A DNA stretch of 64,000 nucleotides from Lewinella sp. W8. Lineage in GTDB: Bacteria > Bacteroidota > Bacteroidia > Chitinophagales > Saprospiraceae. The position numbers and the translations under genes are program-made. The notes under the pieces are model-generated. The model worked only from the letters and a program-made list of their open reading frames with translations. It did not search any database and was not told the DNA's origin. Numbering within the stretch: position 1 is the first letter of the stretch; each line of letters starts with the position of its first letter. The DNA is taken from the NCBI RefSeq assembly GCF_004375085.3, contig NZ_SNAQ03000007.1:1-64000 (forward strand), written 5' to 3'. This document shows positions 27,625-36,894 of the stretch, one piece after another.

Positions 27625-29049
27625 ATGAAACACTTCTTTTCCCTCTTATTGGTCTTGCTCCTCTTCGGGTGTACTGAGGATTTTACGGACATCAATACCA
27701 ACGAAAATGCCCCGGCCGTCGTGCAGCCGGAACTGCTGCTGCGCCAGGTCCTCTACGGCTATGGGGACGACATGAGCTACGAAGGCTTTGTGGCCGGTAA
27801 CCTGTTGAGCCAGCATTTCGCGATGATTGATTTTAACCTCTTTGATCGTCATGCGCTGAACTCTCCGCAGGAAGGCGGAAACCCCTGGGACATCCTCTAC
27901 GTTCACCTCCGGGATACGGAAACGATCCTTGACCTCAGCCAGACCAATCCGGCTCGGGCAGTCTACGAAGGGCCGGCACGAGTCATGAAAGCCTACCTCG
28001 CCATGACCCTAACGGATCTCTTCGGGGACGTGCCTTACTTCGGTGCCGCCCAGGGCAGAAGCGGCATCGTAACACCCGCCTACGACGATCAGGAAGACAT
28101 CTACCTGGGCGAGGATGGAATCCTGGATAACTTACTCCGTGCGGTCCAGGTTATGGAAGACTACCAGGGGACCACTCCCCTGAACGGAGACATTCTTTTC
28201 GATGGCGACCTGAATGGCTGGATTCGGTTTGCCAACGCCCTGCGCTTCAAGGCTCTGATGCGCATCAGCGACGTTCAGGACGTGAGCGCGGACCTGGCCC
28301 AGCTGGCCACGGACACCCGGCGCATGACCACCAACGAAGACAATGCCACTTTTTCTTTTGCCGCCGGACCGCCGAACAGCTTTGCCTTCGCTACGGCCCG
28401 CGTCGGTATCTTCAACGTATTCCTCATGTCGGAAACGGCGGAAGAAATCCTGAACGAACTCAACGATCCCCGTACCGGTGTGCTGTACCGCACCAGTGCG
28501 GCCAATGATGACTTCAATGGCATCATCAACGGAATTGATGCCTCCAGTGCCATCGTGCCGGATCAGTTCGCCCGTCCAGGGACCATCTGGCGGGAGAATA
28601 CAGGGGACCTGGATTTCAACTACATGACGGCCTGGGAACTCGACTTCCTGGCGGCCGAAGCAGCCCTGAAGGGGTACATCAGTGCGGACGCCCAGGCGCT
28701 CTACGAATCCGGGGTAGAAAAAGCATTTGCCTACTGGCAAACGGAACTCCCCGCCGACTACCTCACCACGGGCCCCGCCGCCTGGGACGAAGCCAATGGA
28801 TTGGAACAAATCATCACCCAAAAATGGATCGCCTCCATCGGTAATGCCTACGAGGGATGGGCTGAATGGCGCCGCACTGGTTTCCCCGCCCTTAGGCCCG
28901 TGGAATCCAGTCTTAACGACGGACTGTACCCCGTCCGGATGCCATACCCTTCCGACGAACAGGCCCTGAATTTCGAAAACTACCAATCAGCGGCCGCAGC
29001 TACGGACGGCAACTCCATCAACGCCCGGGTATGGTGGGACGTGGAGTAA
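27625..29049 (+). CDS. SusD/RagB-like surface lipoprotein
   Basis: The 474-residue protein has a lipobox at LLLFGC (Cys16), followed by TEDFTDINTNENAP, the typical beginning of SusD-like group 2 proteins. TPR-type helices contain RVMKAYLAMTLTDLFGDVPYFGAA, a strong family signature, and WIRFANALRFKALMRIS. The C-terminus has QKWIASIGNAYEGWAEWRRTGFP and PYPSDEQALN. SusD forms the hinged lid over its SusC channel and captures substrate at the cell surface. It is co-transcribed with the SusC gene upstream. Confidence 0.95.
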   Translation: MKHFFSLLLVLLLFGCTEDFTDINTNENAPAVVQPELLLRQVLYGYGDDMSYEGFVAGNLLSQHFAMIDFNLFDRHALNSPQEGGNPWDILYVHLRDTETILDLSQTNPARAVYEGPARVMKAYLAMTLTDLFGDVPYFGAAQGRSGIVTPAYDDQEDIYLGEDGILDNLLRAVQVMEDYQGTTPLNGDILFDGDLNGWIRFANALRFKALMRISDVQDVSADLAQLATDTRRMTTNEDNATFSFAAGPPNSFAFATARVGIFNVFLMSETAEEILNELNDPRTGVLYRTSAANDDFNGIINGIDASSAIVPDQFARPGTIWRENTGDLDFNYMTAWELDFLAAEAALKGYISADAQALYESGVEKAFAYWQTELPADYLTTGPAAWDEANGLEQIITQKWIASIGNAYEGWAEWRRTGFPALRPVESSLNDGLYPVRMPYPSDEQALNFENYQSAAAATDGNSINARVWWDVE

Positions 29050-29062
29050 AAGCCGAGGGCTT

Positions 29063-29148
29063 GTAGAGGATGTAGGATTTAGGCTTCAGGATTTAGGCCC
29101 CCCTAACGAACCAACAGACCAACGAACTAACAAACCAACAGACCAACT
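29063..29148. repeat. Adjacent heptamer and octamer minisatellites
   Basis: Positions 29063-29098 hold 7-bp units (GTAGGAT, TTAGGCT, TCAGGAT, TTAGGCC). Positions 29103-29148 hold 8-bp units (TAACGAAC, CAACAGAC, CAACGAAC, TAACAAAC, CAACAGAC). The octamers end 5 bp before the ATG of the symporter gene. Both families recur elsewhere in the window. Confidence 0.75.
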
Positions 29149-29153
29149 CCCCA

Positions 29154-30551
29154 ATGCAATGGATCCTCGTCATCGTTAGCAGCTTAGTGCTGTTCTGGCT
29201 CGCGCCCATGGCGCGGACGGCGGGGGCGTTCTTTGGGGGTGCCCGTCGGGAGCAGGCACCGGGGGTGGTGGCGCTGATGAGTAGTTTGGTTATTTCCTGG
29301 TTATTCGCCAAGTCCATCACCAACGCAGCGAATCTCGGTCTGGCCTTCGGGCTGATCGGTGGGGTGGCCTACGCGGCTTACTACCTGAGCTTCGCCGTAG
29401 CGGGCTGGGTGATTTACCGGATGCGGACGGTAGGCGGCTTTAAAAGCATCCATGATTTCCTGAGTACCCGATTCGGAAAGGGGGCGTTAGTGGTGTTCTC
29501 CCTACTGATTTGTTTTCGCCTTTTCAATGAGGTGTGGTCCAACACTATGGTGATCGGGACCTACTTCGGTGGCGTGGGGGAGCTGCCCTACTACGCGGCC
29601 ATTCTGGTCTTCACCTTGCTGACGCTGGCCTACAGCCTCAAGGGTGGGATGGCGTCATCTATTCTGACCGACATCATTCAGATGGTGCTCTTCGGGGTAC
29701 TGCTGGTGGTGGTACTCGGGGCCATCTTCCCGCGGGTAGACTACGCACCGGCGCCCCTCCTGAATAGTGGGGAATGGACCATGGCGGCGGGGGGTAACCT
29801 GCTCCTGGTGGCCATCCTGCAGAGCTTCAGTTATCCCTTTCACGATCCGGTCCTGACGGACCGGGGCTTCCTGGCGGACCCCAAAACGACCCTGCGGGCC
29901 TTCCTCTGGGCTACCCCCCTCGGATTCGGATGTATCCTGCTGTTTAGCGTAGTGGGTATTTACGGAGGCATGGTGGGGGTGGAGGGGCAGGCCCCCGTGG
30001 AGGTGGCCAAACTGCTGGGTGGACCCATACTGCTGGTCATGAACTTCATCATGATCACTTCGGCGGCCAGTACGCTCGACTCCACCTTCACCAGCTTTGC
30101 GAAGCTGACGGTGCTGGATCTGGGGGTGGGGCAGTCGCGGGGAACCACCAATTTCTCCGCCGTGGATCAGAACCAGGAGGGGCAGCGGGCGGTTTCCGTA
30201 GGGCGCTGGGCGATGGTGCTCCTGGTCATTCTGGGAACCCTGCCGGTATTTATGAACCCCGCCATTCTATCGGCGACCACCGTTTCCGGGGCGATGGTGG
30301 TGGGCCTGGCGCCCGTGTTCTGTTTGTGGCGTTTGCCCGCTCCGCCGCTGAGCTTCTGGCTATCCGTCGGGTTCGGTTTGGGGTGCGGGGTGACGTACGC
30401 CGCCGGCCTGTGGCCGGCCGGCTGGACCTTCACCGAGGGCAAATACGATCAGCTACTGGCGGTAACGGTAGTGGAAATGGTGGGCTGTTTTGGCCTCTAC
30501 GGAATTGGGATGTTATTGACACCCGCAACTGCAAAAAGGGTGAGGATATGA
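29154..30551 (+). CDS. Sodium:solute symporter (SSS) family transporter
   Basis: The 465-residue inner-membrane protein has about 12-13 hydrophobic segments and the family signature AYSLKGGMASSILTDIIQMVLF near residue 160. Other SSS features are ITSAASTLDSTFTSF (Na+-site-like Ser/Thr cluster) and SFSYPFHDPVLTDRGF. It would import a small organic solute with sodium. Its TGA overlaps the ATG of the metallophosphatase fusion (ATGA), and arsS follows, so the substrate may relate to arsenosugar metabolism; this is context only. An octamer repeat directly precedes the start codon. Confidence 0.88.
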   Translation: MQWILVIVSSLVLFWLAPMARTAGAFFGGARREQAPGVVALMSSLVISWLFAKSITNAANLGLAFGLIGGVAYAAYYLSFAVAGWVIYRMRTVGGFKSIHDFLSTRFGKGALVVFSLLICFRLFNEVWSNTMVIGTYFGGVGELPYYAAILVFTLLTLAYSLKGGMASSILTDIIQMVLFGVLLVVVLGAIFPRVDYAPAPLLNSGEWTMAAGGNLLLVAILQSFSYPFHDPVLTDRGFLADPKTTLRAFLWATPLGFGCILLFSVVGIYGGMVGVEGQAPVEVAKLLGGPILLVMNFIMITSAASTLDSTFTSFAKLTVLDLGVGQSRGTTNFSAVDQNQEGQRAVSVGRWAMVLLVILGTLPVFMNPAILSATTVSGAMVVGLAPVFCLWRLPAPPLSFWLSVGFGLGCGVTYAAGLWPAGWTFTEGKYDQLLAVTVVEMVGCFGLYGIGMLLTPATAKRVRI

Positions 30552-31828
30552 ATCAAAGAATCAGGAATATCACGGTAGGCACCGGTCCCGTCCTCGTTTT
30601 CGGGGGGGCGTACTCCAATCTGGAGGCACTGCGGGCCGTGCGGGCGGTGGCCGAAGCGCGGGGCATCCCGCCCGGGAACGTGCTCTGCACCGGCGATACG
30701 CCGGGCTACTGCGCCGAGCCCGCCGAATGCCTCGACCTGTTGGCGCAATGGGGCTGCCACGCCATCGCCGGTAACGTCGAAACCAACCTGGTGAACGGTA
30801 CGGACGACTGTGGCTGTGGCTTCGGTGACGGCAGCCGCTGTGATATGTTCGCCAAACTGTGGTACGACTACGCCCAGCGCAACGTCACGCCGGAAAACCT
30901 GACCTTCATGGCGGAGCTTCCGGATCAGCTGCGGTTTACTTACGGTGGTAAATCCGTCACGGTACTGCATGGCTCCCCGCAGAATCAGTCGGAGTTCGTC
31001 TGGCGGTCCACGCCGGTGAACGAGAAGCTGGATTTTTGCGTCACCGCGGGTGCCGAGGTCATTATCGGGGGGCATTGTGGCCTTCCTTTTGCGCACCGGC
31101 TTGACGCGGAGCATCTCTGGCTCAACGCCGGCGTTATCGGGATGCCGGCGAACGACGGAACGCCACGGACCTGGTACCTGATCCTTGACGATACCGATGG
31201 CTTTGACTATTCCTTTCATCCACTGGAATACGACCACCGGTCCGCCAAGGCCAAAATGATCTACGATCGCCGTTTGCCGGTCAGCTACGCCGCCACCCTG
31301 ACGACGGGCATCTGGGACAACACCGAGATTATGCCCCCGGCGGAAACCGCCCGGGAAGGAATACCCCTCGATCCGCAACAGCTGAAGGCGGCGGCGAATG
31401 ACCCTGCCGCACCGAATGGGATTGCACCCGCGCTTGGTCGCCCTAATTCAACCAAAACTAAAGAAAATCTCCCCCTCAAAAATTTAGCTGCCATGAATAA
31501 GTATACGGACCCCAAAGACCTCAAGTCCTTCGGAAAAATTGCCGAATGGCAGGAAGAAATGGGCGAGAAATTCTTCGACTGGTATTCCGGCGTCACGGAA
31601 GGCGATTCTGCCCTGACGGAGCGGGAGAAAGCGCTGATTGCCCTGGCCGTGAGCCACGCCATCCAGTGCTCTTACTGCATTGACGCCTACACCACGAACA
31701 GCCTGCAGGCTGGAGCGGATGAGGAACAGATGATGGAAGCCGTGCACGTCGCCGCCGCCGTCAAAGCTGGGACCACCCTGATCTACGCCCGCCAAATGCA
31801 GCGGCAGGTCGACAAAATCACCATGTAG
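30548..31828 (+). CDS. Metallophosphoesterase fused to AhpD-like (CMD) arsenosugar-associated domain
   Basis: The 426-residue protein is chosen from the ATG that overlaps the upstream stop (ATGA). Residues 1-275 are a calcineurin-like phosphoesterase of the YfcE/MJ0936 type: VFGGAYSNLEAL replaces the usual SDxHxN, then GDTPGYCAEPAEC, AIAGNVE, VLHGSP and IIGGHCGLPF. The normal first metal-site Asp-His pair is changed. A Pro/Asn-rich linker (about 280-315) leads to a carboxymuconolactone decarboxylase domain starting MNKYTDPKDLKSFGKI, with the redox motif CSYCIDAYT, like the arsenosugar biosynthesis-associated peroxidase-like proteins. These domains are usually separate genes. arsS lies 116 bp downstream. 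Confidence 0.85.
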   Translation: MNQRIRNITVGTGPVLVFGGAYSNLEALRAVRAVAEARGIPPGNVLCTGDTPGYCAEPAECLDLLAQWGCHAIAGNVETNLVNGTDDCGCGFGDGSRCDMFAKLWYDYAQRNVTPENLTFMAELPDQLRFTYGGKSVTVLHGSPQNQSEFVWRSTPVNEKLDFCVTAGAEVIIGGHCGLPFAHRLDAEHLWLNAGVIGMPANDGTPRTWYLILDDTDGFDYSFHPLEYDHRSAKAKMIYDRRLPVSYAATLTTGIWDNTEIMPPAETAREGIPLDPQQLKAAANDPAAPNGIAPALGRPNSTKTKENLPLKNLAAMNKYTDPKDLKSFGKIAEWQEEMGEKFFDWYSGVTEGDSALTEREKALIALAVSHAIQCSYCIDAYTTNSLQAGADEEQMMEAVHVAAAVKAGTTLIYARQMQRQVDKITM

Positions 31829-31838
31829 CCCCCAATAC

Positions 31839-31929
31839 TAACAGACTAACAGACTAACAGACTAATGAACTAACGGTCTAATGAACTAACGGTCTAACGA
31901 ACTAAAAGACCAACGAACTAACAGACTAA
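31839..31929 (+). repeat. Octamer minisatellite (TAACAGAC)n
   Basis: Eleven consecutive 8-bp units follow YAACRRAC with variants (TAACAGAC x3, TAATGAAC, TAACGGTC, TAATGAAC, TAACGGTC, TAACGAAC, TAAAAGAC, CAACGAAC, TAACAGAC). They end 15 bp before the arsS ATG. The array fills the whole gap between the fusion gene and arsS. Confidence 0.85.
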
Positions 31930-31944
31930 AAAAAGATCTACAAA

Positions 31945-33015
<1,071 letters not shown>

Positions 33016-33017
33016 CG

Positions 33018-33082
33018 TGAGGATTTAGGCTGAAGGATTTAGGATTAAGGCTAAGGCTGAGGCTCTAGGCTCGGGGATTTAG
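33018..33082. repeat. Heptamer minisatellite (NNAGGAT/NNAGGCT)
   Basis: About nine 6-7-bp units (TGAGGAT, TTAGGCT, GAAGGAT, TTAGGAT, TAAGGCT, AAGGCT, GAGGCT, CTAGGCT, CGGGGAT) follow the arsS stop codon. Confidence 0.75.
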
Positions 33083-33216
33083 AAATTAGATCCCGTAACG
33101 GCGCAACCAGCAACGGCGCACCGGCAATGCGAAGCCAATAAAATCTATTTTGTAATCAATAAATTTATAAAGTAAAATTTACTCCTCTTTTTGTTTACAA
33201 ATTGTGTTTTGTTTCG

Positions 33217-33224
33217 TATCTTTA
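33217..33224 (+). promoter_or_regulatory. Bacteroidota-type -7 box (TATCTTTA)
   Basis: TATCTTTA, close to TAnnTTTG, lies 22 bp before the ATG at 33247. It helps choose that start over the earlier TTG. Confidence 0.45.
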
Positions 33225-33246
33225 CTACAGAAACAAACACCCTCGT

Positions 33247-33951
33247 ATGACGCCATTATCCGTGCTTTTTCGTGCCATTTTTTACCGGGGATTTTCCATC
33301 CTGCAGCGTTGGTTTTACGGCCTCCTTCACTTCGTCCAACGGCTGGGGGTAGAGGAAGGCGAGTATGCCTTCACCATGGAGGTGACCGAAGATGAATTAC
33401 TGCTTTACCGGACGCTTTACCAGACGTACTTGCGTCGGTTCCCCAATCGCTATACGGCGCCCAGCCTTGCACGGTGCCCGGAGGTAGACGCGGCGACCCA
33501 GCAGCTTGAGCGTCGGCAACTTGAAGACTTTACCGTCTACGTGGTGGCTCAGATGCAGGCGGAACGTGAACGCTTCGATTACCAGTACTACGCGGTGGCC
33601 TACAGCCTGCTGGCGGGTCTGCTGCAGCGGCGGCCCTGGGCCGCCCGGCCGGGGATGCTCCGGGTGGGGGAAGCGCTCTTCTTCACTTCTCCCTTTGGTT
33701 TCGACGGGGTCATTTATTGGCCGATTGCGGATTACCTGCGGGCAGTACTGGCCAGCCACGGCGGACAGCCGGTATCCCCGGATCTCCGTGCGATTTTAGA
33801 AATGATGCAGGTGGAAATCCGGCGATATTTCGCCTACGGATTCACCGATGACGTAACCGAAGCCCAACGATGCCTGGGGGAATTGCTGCATCCCGTATGT
33901 TTGCGCGAACAAATTTCCTCCGCGCCGACGCTGCAGTTGGCCCGAGCGTGA
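33247..33951 (+). CDS. Hypothetical protein
   Basis: The 234-residue protein is taken from ATG 33247; an in-frame TTG at 33202 would lie upstream of the -7 box. It is rich in helix-forming, aromatic and charged residues. Recognisable stretches are FRAIFYRGFSILQRWFYGLLHFVQ near the start (amphipathic), LLLYRTLYQTYLRRFPNRY, and FFTSPFGFDGVIYWPIADYLRAVL. There is no signal peptide or clear membrane span, and no family is recognised. It stands alone between two heptamer arrays. Codon use and GC fit the chromosome. Confidence 0.65.
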   Translation: MTPLSVLFRAIFYRGFSILQRWFYGLLHFVQRLGVEEGEYAFTMEVTEDELLLYRTLYQTYLRRFPNRYTAPSLARCPEVDAATQQLERRQLEDFTVYVVAQMQAERERFDYQYYAVAYSLLAGLLQRRPWAARPGMLRVGEALFFTSPFGFDGVIYWPIADYLRAVLASHGGQPVSPDLRAILEMMQVEIRRYFAYGFTDDVTEAQRCLGELLHPVCLREQISSAPTLQLARA

Positions 33952-33953
33952 AC

Positions 33954-34027
33954 GTAGGATTCAGGATGGAGGATTTAGGCTTCAACAATACAATCCTAAA
34001 TCCTTCATCCTAACTCCTCAATCCTAA
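33954..34027. repeat. Heptamer minisatellite in inverted halves
   Basis: Four forward units (GTAGGAT, TCAGGAT, GGAGGAT, TTAGGCT) are followed, after an 11-bp loop, by five inverted units (ATCCTAA, ATCCTTC, ATCCTAA, CTCCTCA, ATCCTAA). They can form an imperfect hairpin starting 2 bp after the upstream stop codon and ending 10 bp before the next ATG, and may act as a terminator. Confidence 0.75.
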
Positions 34028-34037
34028 TTTTCTTCCC

Positions 34038-34613
34038 ATGGCAAAGTCTTCCGTAGCAATTTTTTGTGGCTCCTCCTCCGGTGATGATCCCGTGTACGCT
34101 GAGGCTGCCCGTAGGATGGCGGCGGCGATGGTCGAGCGGGATCTGCGCCTCGTGTACGGAGCCGGGTCCGTGGGGTTGATGGGCATCGTGGCCGACGAAG
34201 TACTCCGCCTGGGGGGCGAGGTTCTCGGGGTAATCCCCCAATTCCTGATGGACATGGAAGTAGGGCATACCGGATTGACCGAGCTGATCATCACCGAAAG
34301 CATGCACGAACGCAAACTCGCCATGGCGCAGGCTTCGGACGCCTTCATCGCCATGCCGGGCGGCATCGGTACCCTGGAGGAAATTGTGGAAGTTTTCACC
34401 TGGACCCAACTCGGCATTCACCAAAAACAGTGCGGCCTCTACAACGTCAACGGGTACTGGGATCACCTCCGGGACCTCCTGCAGCACATGGTGGAGGAAC
34501 GTTTCCTCAAGGAAAAGCACGCCGGCATGATGCAGTTGGGCGAGGACGCAGGTGCCTTGCTGGATGCGGTCATGAGCCACGGTCCCGCCTTCGAGGGCAA
34601 GTGGTTGGGGTAG
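34038..34613 (+). CDS. LOG family (TIGR00730) Rossmann-fold nucleoside monophosphate hydrolase
   Basis: LOG-type proteins remove the base from (cytokinin) nucleoside 5'-monophosphates. Many bacterial members act on AMP or similar nucleotides. The 191-residue protein has the family motifs AIFCGSSSGDDPVYAEAA at the N-terminus and MPGGIGTLEEIVEVFTW near residue 101, containing PGGxGTxxE, which forms the phosphate-binding and active site. The length is standard. It is transcribed alone, with inverted heptamer repeats directly before it and a long repeat-containing gap after. Physiological substrate is unknown. Confidence 0.92.
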   Translation: MAKSSVAIFCGSSSGDDPVYAEAARRMAAAMVERDLRLVYGAGSVGLMGIVADEVLRLGGEVLGVIPQFLMDMEVGHTGLTELIITESMHERKLAMAQASDAFIAMPGGIGTLEEIVEVFTWTQLGIHQKQCGLYNVNGYWDHLRDLLQHMVEERFLKEKHAGMMQLGEDAGALLDAVMSHGPAFEGKWLG

Positions 34614-34683
34614 GGGAAGGCTTTAGCCCCGTGCTTAACCCTTTACTTTCCAGCTTCTACCTCATCTCTACGACCGGTTGGCG

Positions 34684-35084
34684 CTTGCCCGACCATGCTT
34701 CGTTTGGGCGGGGAGCAAACCTGTTCCGGAAAGATATTCGGTTCTGGGAATGACTCGGCGTGAAACGCCTCGACCAGTTTGGGGTGCGCTTTCCCGGGAC
34801 CACGAAGCGTGCAACAAGCGCAGCGCGTTGCTCCTTTGTGTGTCCCCAGCGGATGTACTTCCCCTTAACCTCCTGACCGGCTTGCAGAGCAATCCTATTC
34901 CGACACTTTTTTTGAGCCTTCACCTTTTCCGGAAAGATATTCGGCTCTGAGAATGACTCGGCGTGAAACGCCTCGACCAGTTTGGGGTGCGCATCCCCAC
35001 CGGATTCATTTTCTCATTCACCGAATGCCCGGCTAGTGCTTGGCCGACCAAGCTTCGTTTGGGCGGGGAGCAAGCCCGTTCCGG
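34684..35084. repeat. Duplicated intergenic block (66-bp and 46-bp repeat pairs)
   Basis: The 603-bp gap 34614-35216 has no supported gene. A 66-bp sequence containing GACTCGGCGTGAAACGCC occurs at 34724-34789 and 34927-34992 with two mismatches. A 46-bp sequence containing CTTCGTTTGGGCGGGGAGC occurs at 34684-34729 and 35039-35084 with a few mismatches. The arrangement is short-long ... long ... short, all direct. GGCGTgaaACGCC inside the 66-mer can form a hairpin. It looks like a degraded tandem duplication or a non-coding mobile repeat. Confidence 0.65.
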
Positions 35085-35147
35085 GCACTTTCCTGGGCCT
35101 CCGCCTTAGCCTTCACCTTCTCCTCAGCCTTAATCTTCCCCCTAGAT

Positions 35148-35180
35148 CAAACGTCAAACATCAAACATCAAAAATCAAAC
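35148..35180 (+). repeat. Heptamer minisatellite (CAAACAT)n
   Basis: Units CAAACGT, CAAACAT, CAAACAT, CAAAAAT, CAAAC end 37 bp before the ATG of the phosphatase lipoprotein. This is a third sequence type with the same kind of short-period repeat. Confidence 0.65.
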
Positions 35181-35216
35181 TACCTTCAGGGCATCTCTTC
35201 ATCCATTGTCGTCCTG

Positions 35217-36845
35217 ATGCGCTATTACCCATTGTTGTTTGCCCTTGTTTCTCTTTCTTTCCTGGCGGGGTGCCAAACGGAAACCCCGGACATCACCGCC
35301 GGAGAATACCTAACCTCTCCGTTTCTGGAATTAGACACCATTGCCACCAACGACTGGTGGAACCGTGCGGATAACCCAATCATCGACGTGAAGGTGAGCC
35401 GGGATTCAGTGATTGCCTTTGGAGCCTACACGCTTTCGGAAGGCACCCTCAAGCTATCGGCTCAACTCTTTCCCCTGTACCCTTCCGAGACCAGGGTAGT
35501 GAGACTTGAATTGGAAAAGGAGGGAACCTGGAAGGAAGTGGTCCGCCAGCCAGTGAATGAACTGGGTTGGTCCACCACCTTCCGGGTAACGGACTGGACG
35601 GCCACCACACCCGTAAAGTATCGATTACTGCACGGAGAAGAGGCCGCCTACGAAGGGAGTATCCGGCCCGAACCCCGCGACGCCCCGGAAATCACCCTGG
35701 CGGCCCTGAGCTGCAACTCCAATAAGGATCGGGGAATGCGGGAGGCCTACGTTCGCAACCTCAATGCCCTGGACCCCGACCTGGTCTTCTTCGCCGGAGA
35801 CCAATCCTACGACCACAAGGAGCACACGGCCGCCTGGTTGAAATTTGGCCTACAATTTCGGGAGGTGTTTCGCCACCGCCCCATGGTCTCCATCCCGGAC
35901 GACCACGACATCGGTCAGGGTAACCTCTGGGGGGAAAACGGTAAGGTCGCCGAGCGCATTCAGGGTGATGATGGGGGCTATTTTTACCACCACGAGTACG
36001 TCAAGATGGTGGAGCGTTGCCAGACGGCCCACTTGCCAGACCCCTACGACGCTACGCCCATCGAACAGGGCATCGGTGTTTACTACACTAACCTTCGCCT
36101 GGGGCCGGTGGACTTTGCCATAATTGAAGATCGAAAGTTTAAGTCCGGACCGAACGGCAAAATTCCCCAGCAGGGCCCACGGCCAGATCACATTCGCAAC
36201 CCCGATTATGACCCCACCTCCGTTGACGTGGAGGGCCTGAAACTTCTCGGGGATCGGCAACTCAGGTTTCTAGAGGAATGGGGACGGGACCAGGAAGCGG
36301 GCAGGATGAAGGCCGTACTCTCTCAGACGGGCTTCTGTGGCGGTGCCCACATCCACGGCTCCCTGGATAATCGCCTTCACGCCGATATGGATTCCAACGG
36401 CTGGCCGCAAACCGGAAGAAACAAGGCACTGGGCCTTATCCGGGCGGCCAATGCGGTACATATTGGAGGCGATCAGCACCTGGCCACGGTGATACAGCAC
36501 GGGATCGAAGCCTACCGCGACGGCCCCTGGGCCTTCATCGTGCCGGCGATCGTCAATAATTACTACAGCCGCTGGTGGTGGCCCGAAGACGAAAAAGCGG
36601 GAGGCAATCCCATCGCGGATTCTCCGCTACCCTGGACGGGAGATTTTCGGGACGGCTTCGACAACCGCATCACCCTGCACGCCTACGCCAACCCGGACAC
36701 CCGCGCCAACGGCGCGGGCTTCGGATTGATCCGCTTTAACCTGGTCGACAATCAGGTGACCTTCGAATGTTACCCCCGAGACGTGGATCTGACGACGGGA
36801 TCCGCCGAACAATTTCCCGGCTGGCCCGTCACGGTGCAGTTGTAA
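35217..36845 (+). CDS. PhoD-like alkaline phosphatase lipoprotein
   Basis: The ATG at 35217 is chosen because it gives a lipoprotein signal peptide (MRYYPLLFALVSLSFLAGC, Cys19); a longer frame from 35040 only adds intergenic repeat sequence. The mature protein (542 residues in total) resembles PhoD-type phosphatase/phosphodiesterases: an N-terminal beta domain, then LSCNSNKDRG, FFAGDQSYDHK, SIPDDHDIGQGN, and later AANAVHIGGDQHLAT, which supply the metal ligands (Asp, Asn, His). PhoD enzymes use Fe3+/Ca2+ and hydrolyse phosphomonoesters and diesters outside the cytoplasm. No Pho box could be identified. Confidence 0.85.
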   Translation: MRYYPLLFALVSLSFLAGCQTETPDITAGEYLTSPFLELDTIATNDWWNRADNPIIDVKVSRDSVIAFGAYTLSEGTLKLSAQLFPLYPSETRVVRLELEKEGTWKEVVRQPVNELGWSTTFRVTDWTATTPVKYRLLHGEEAAYEGSIRPEPRDAPEITLAALSCNSNKDRGMREAYVRNLNALDPDLVFFAGDQSYDHKEHTAAWLKFGLQFREVFRHRPMVSIPDDHDIGQGNLWGENGKVAERIQGDDGGYFYHHEYVKMVERCQTAHLPDPYDATPIEQGIGVYYTNLRLGPVDFAIIEDRKFKSGPNGKIPQQGPRPDHIRNPDYDPTSVDVEGLKLLGDRQLRFLEEWGRDQEAGRMKAVLSQTGFCGGAHIHGSLDNRLHADMDSNGWPQTGRNKALGLIRAANAVHIGGDQHLATVIQHGIEAYRDGPWAFIVPAIVNNYYSRWWWPEDEKAGGNPIADSPLPWTGDFRDGFDNRITLHAYANPDTRANGAGFGLIRFNLVDNQVTFECYPRDVDLTTGSAEQFPGWPVTVQL

Positions 36846-36894
36846 TGCCTGATTAGCGGAGTTATTTTGGGCAAGGTTTACAAATGTCCATTCT

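Noticed and set aside
30326..30547. N-terminal extension of the metallophosphatase fusion gene
   Set aside because: The extra 74 codons overlap the symporter gene in another frame; the ATG at 30548 overlaps the symporter stop as ATGA and starts at the domain boundary.
35040..35216. N-terminal extension of the PhoD-like gene
   Set aside because: The extension is translated intergenic repeat; the ATG at 35217 gives a proper lipoprotein signal peptide.
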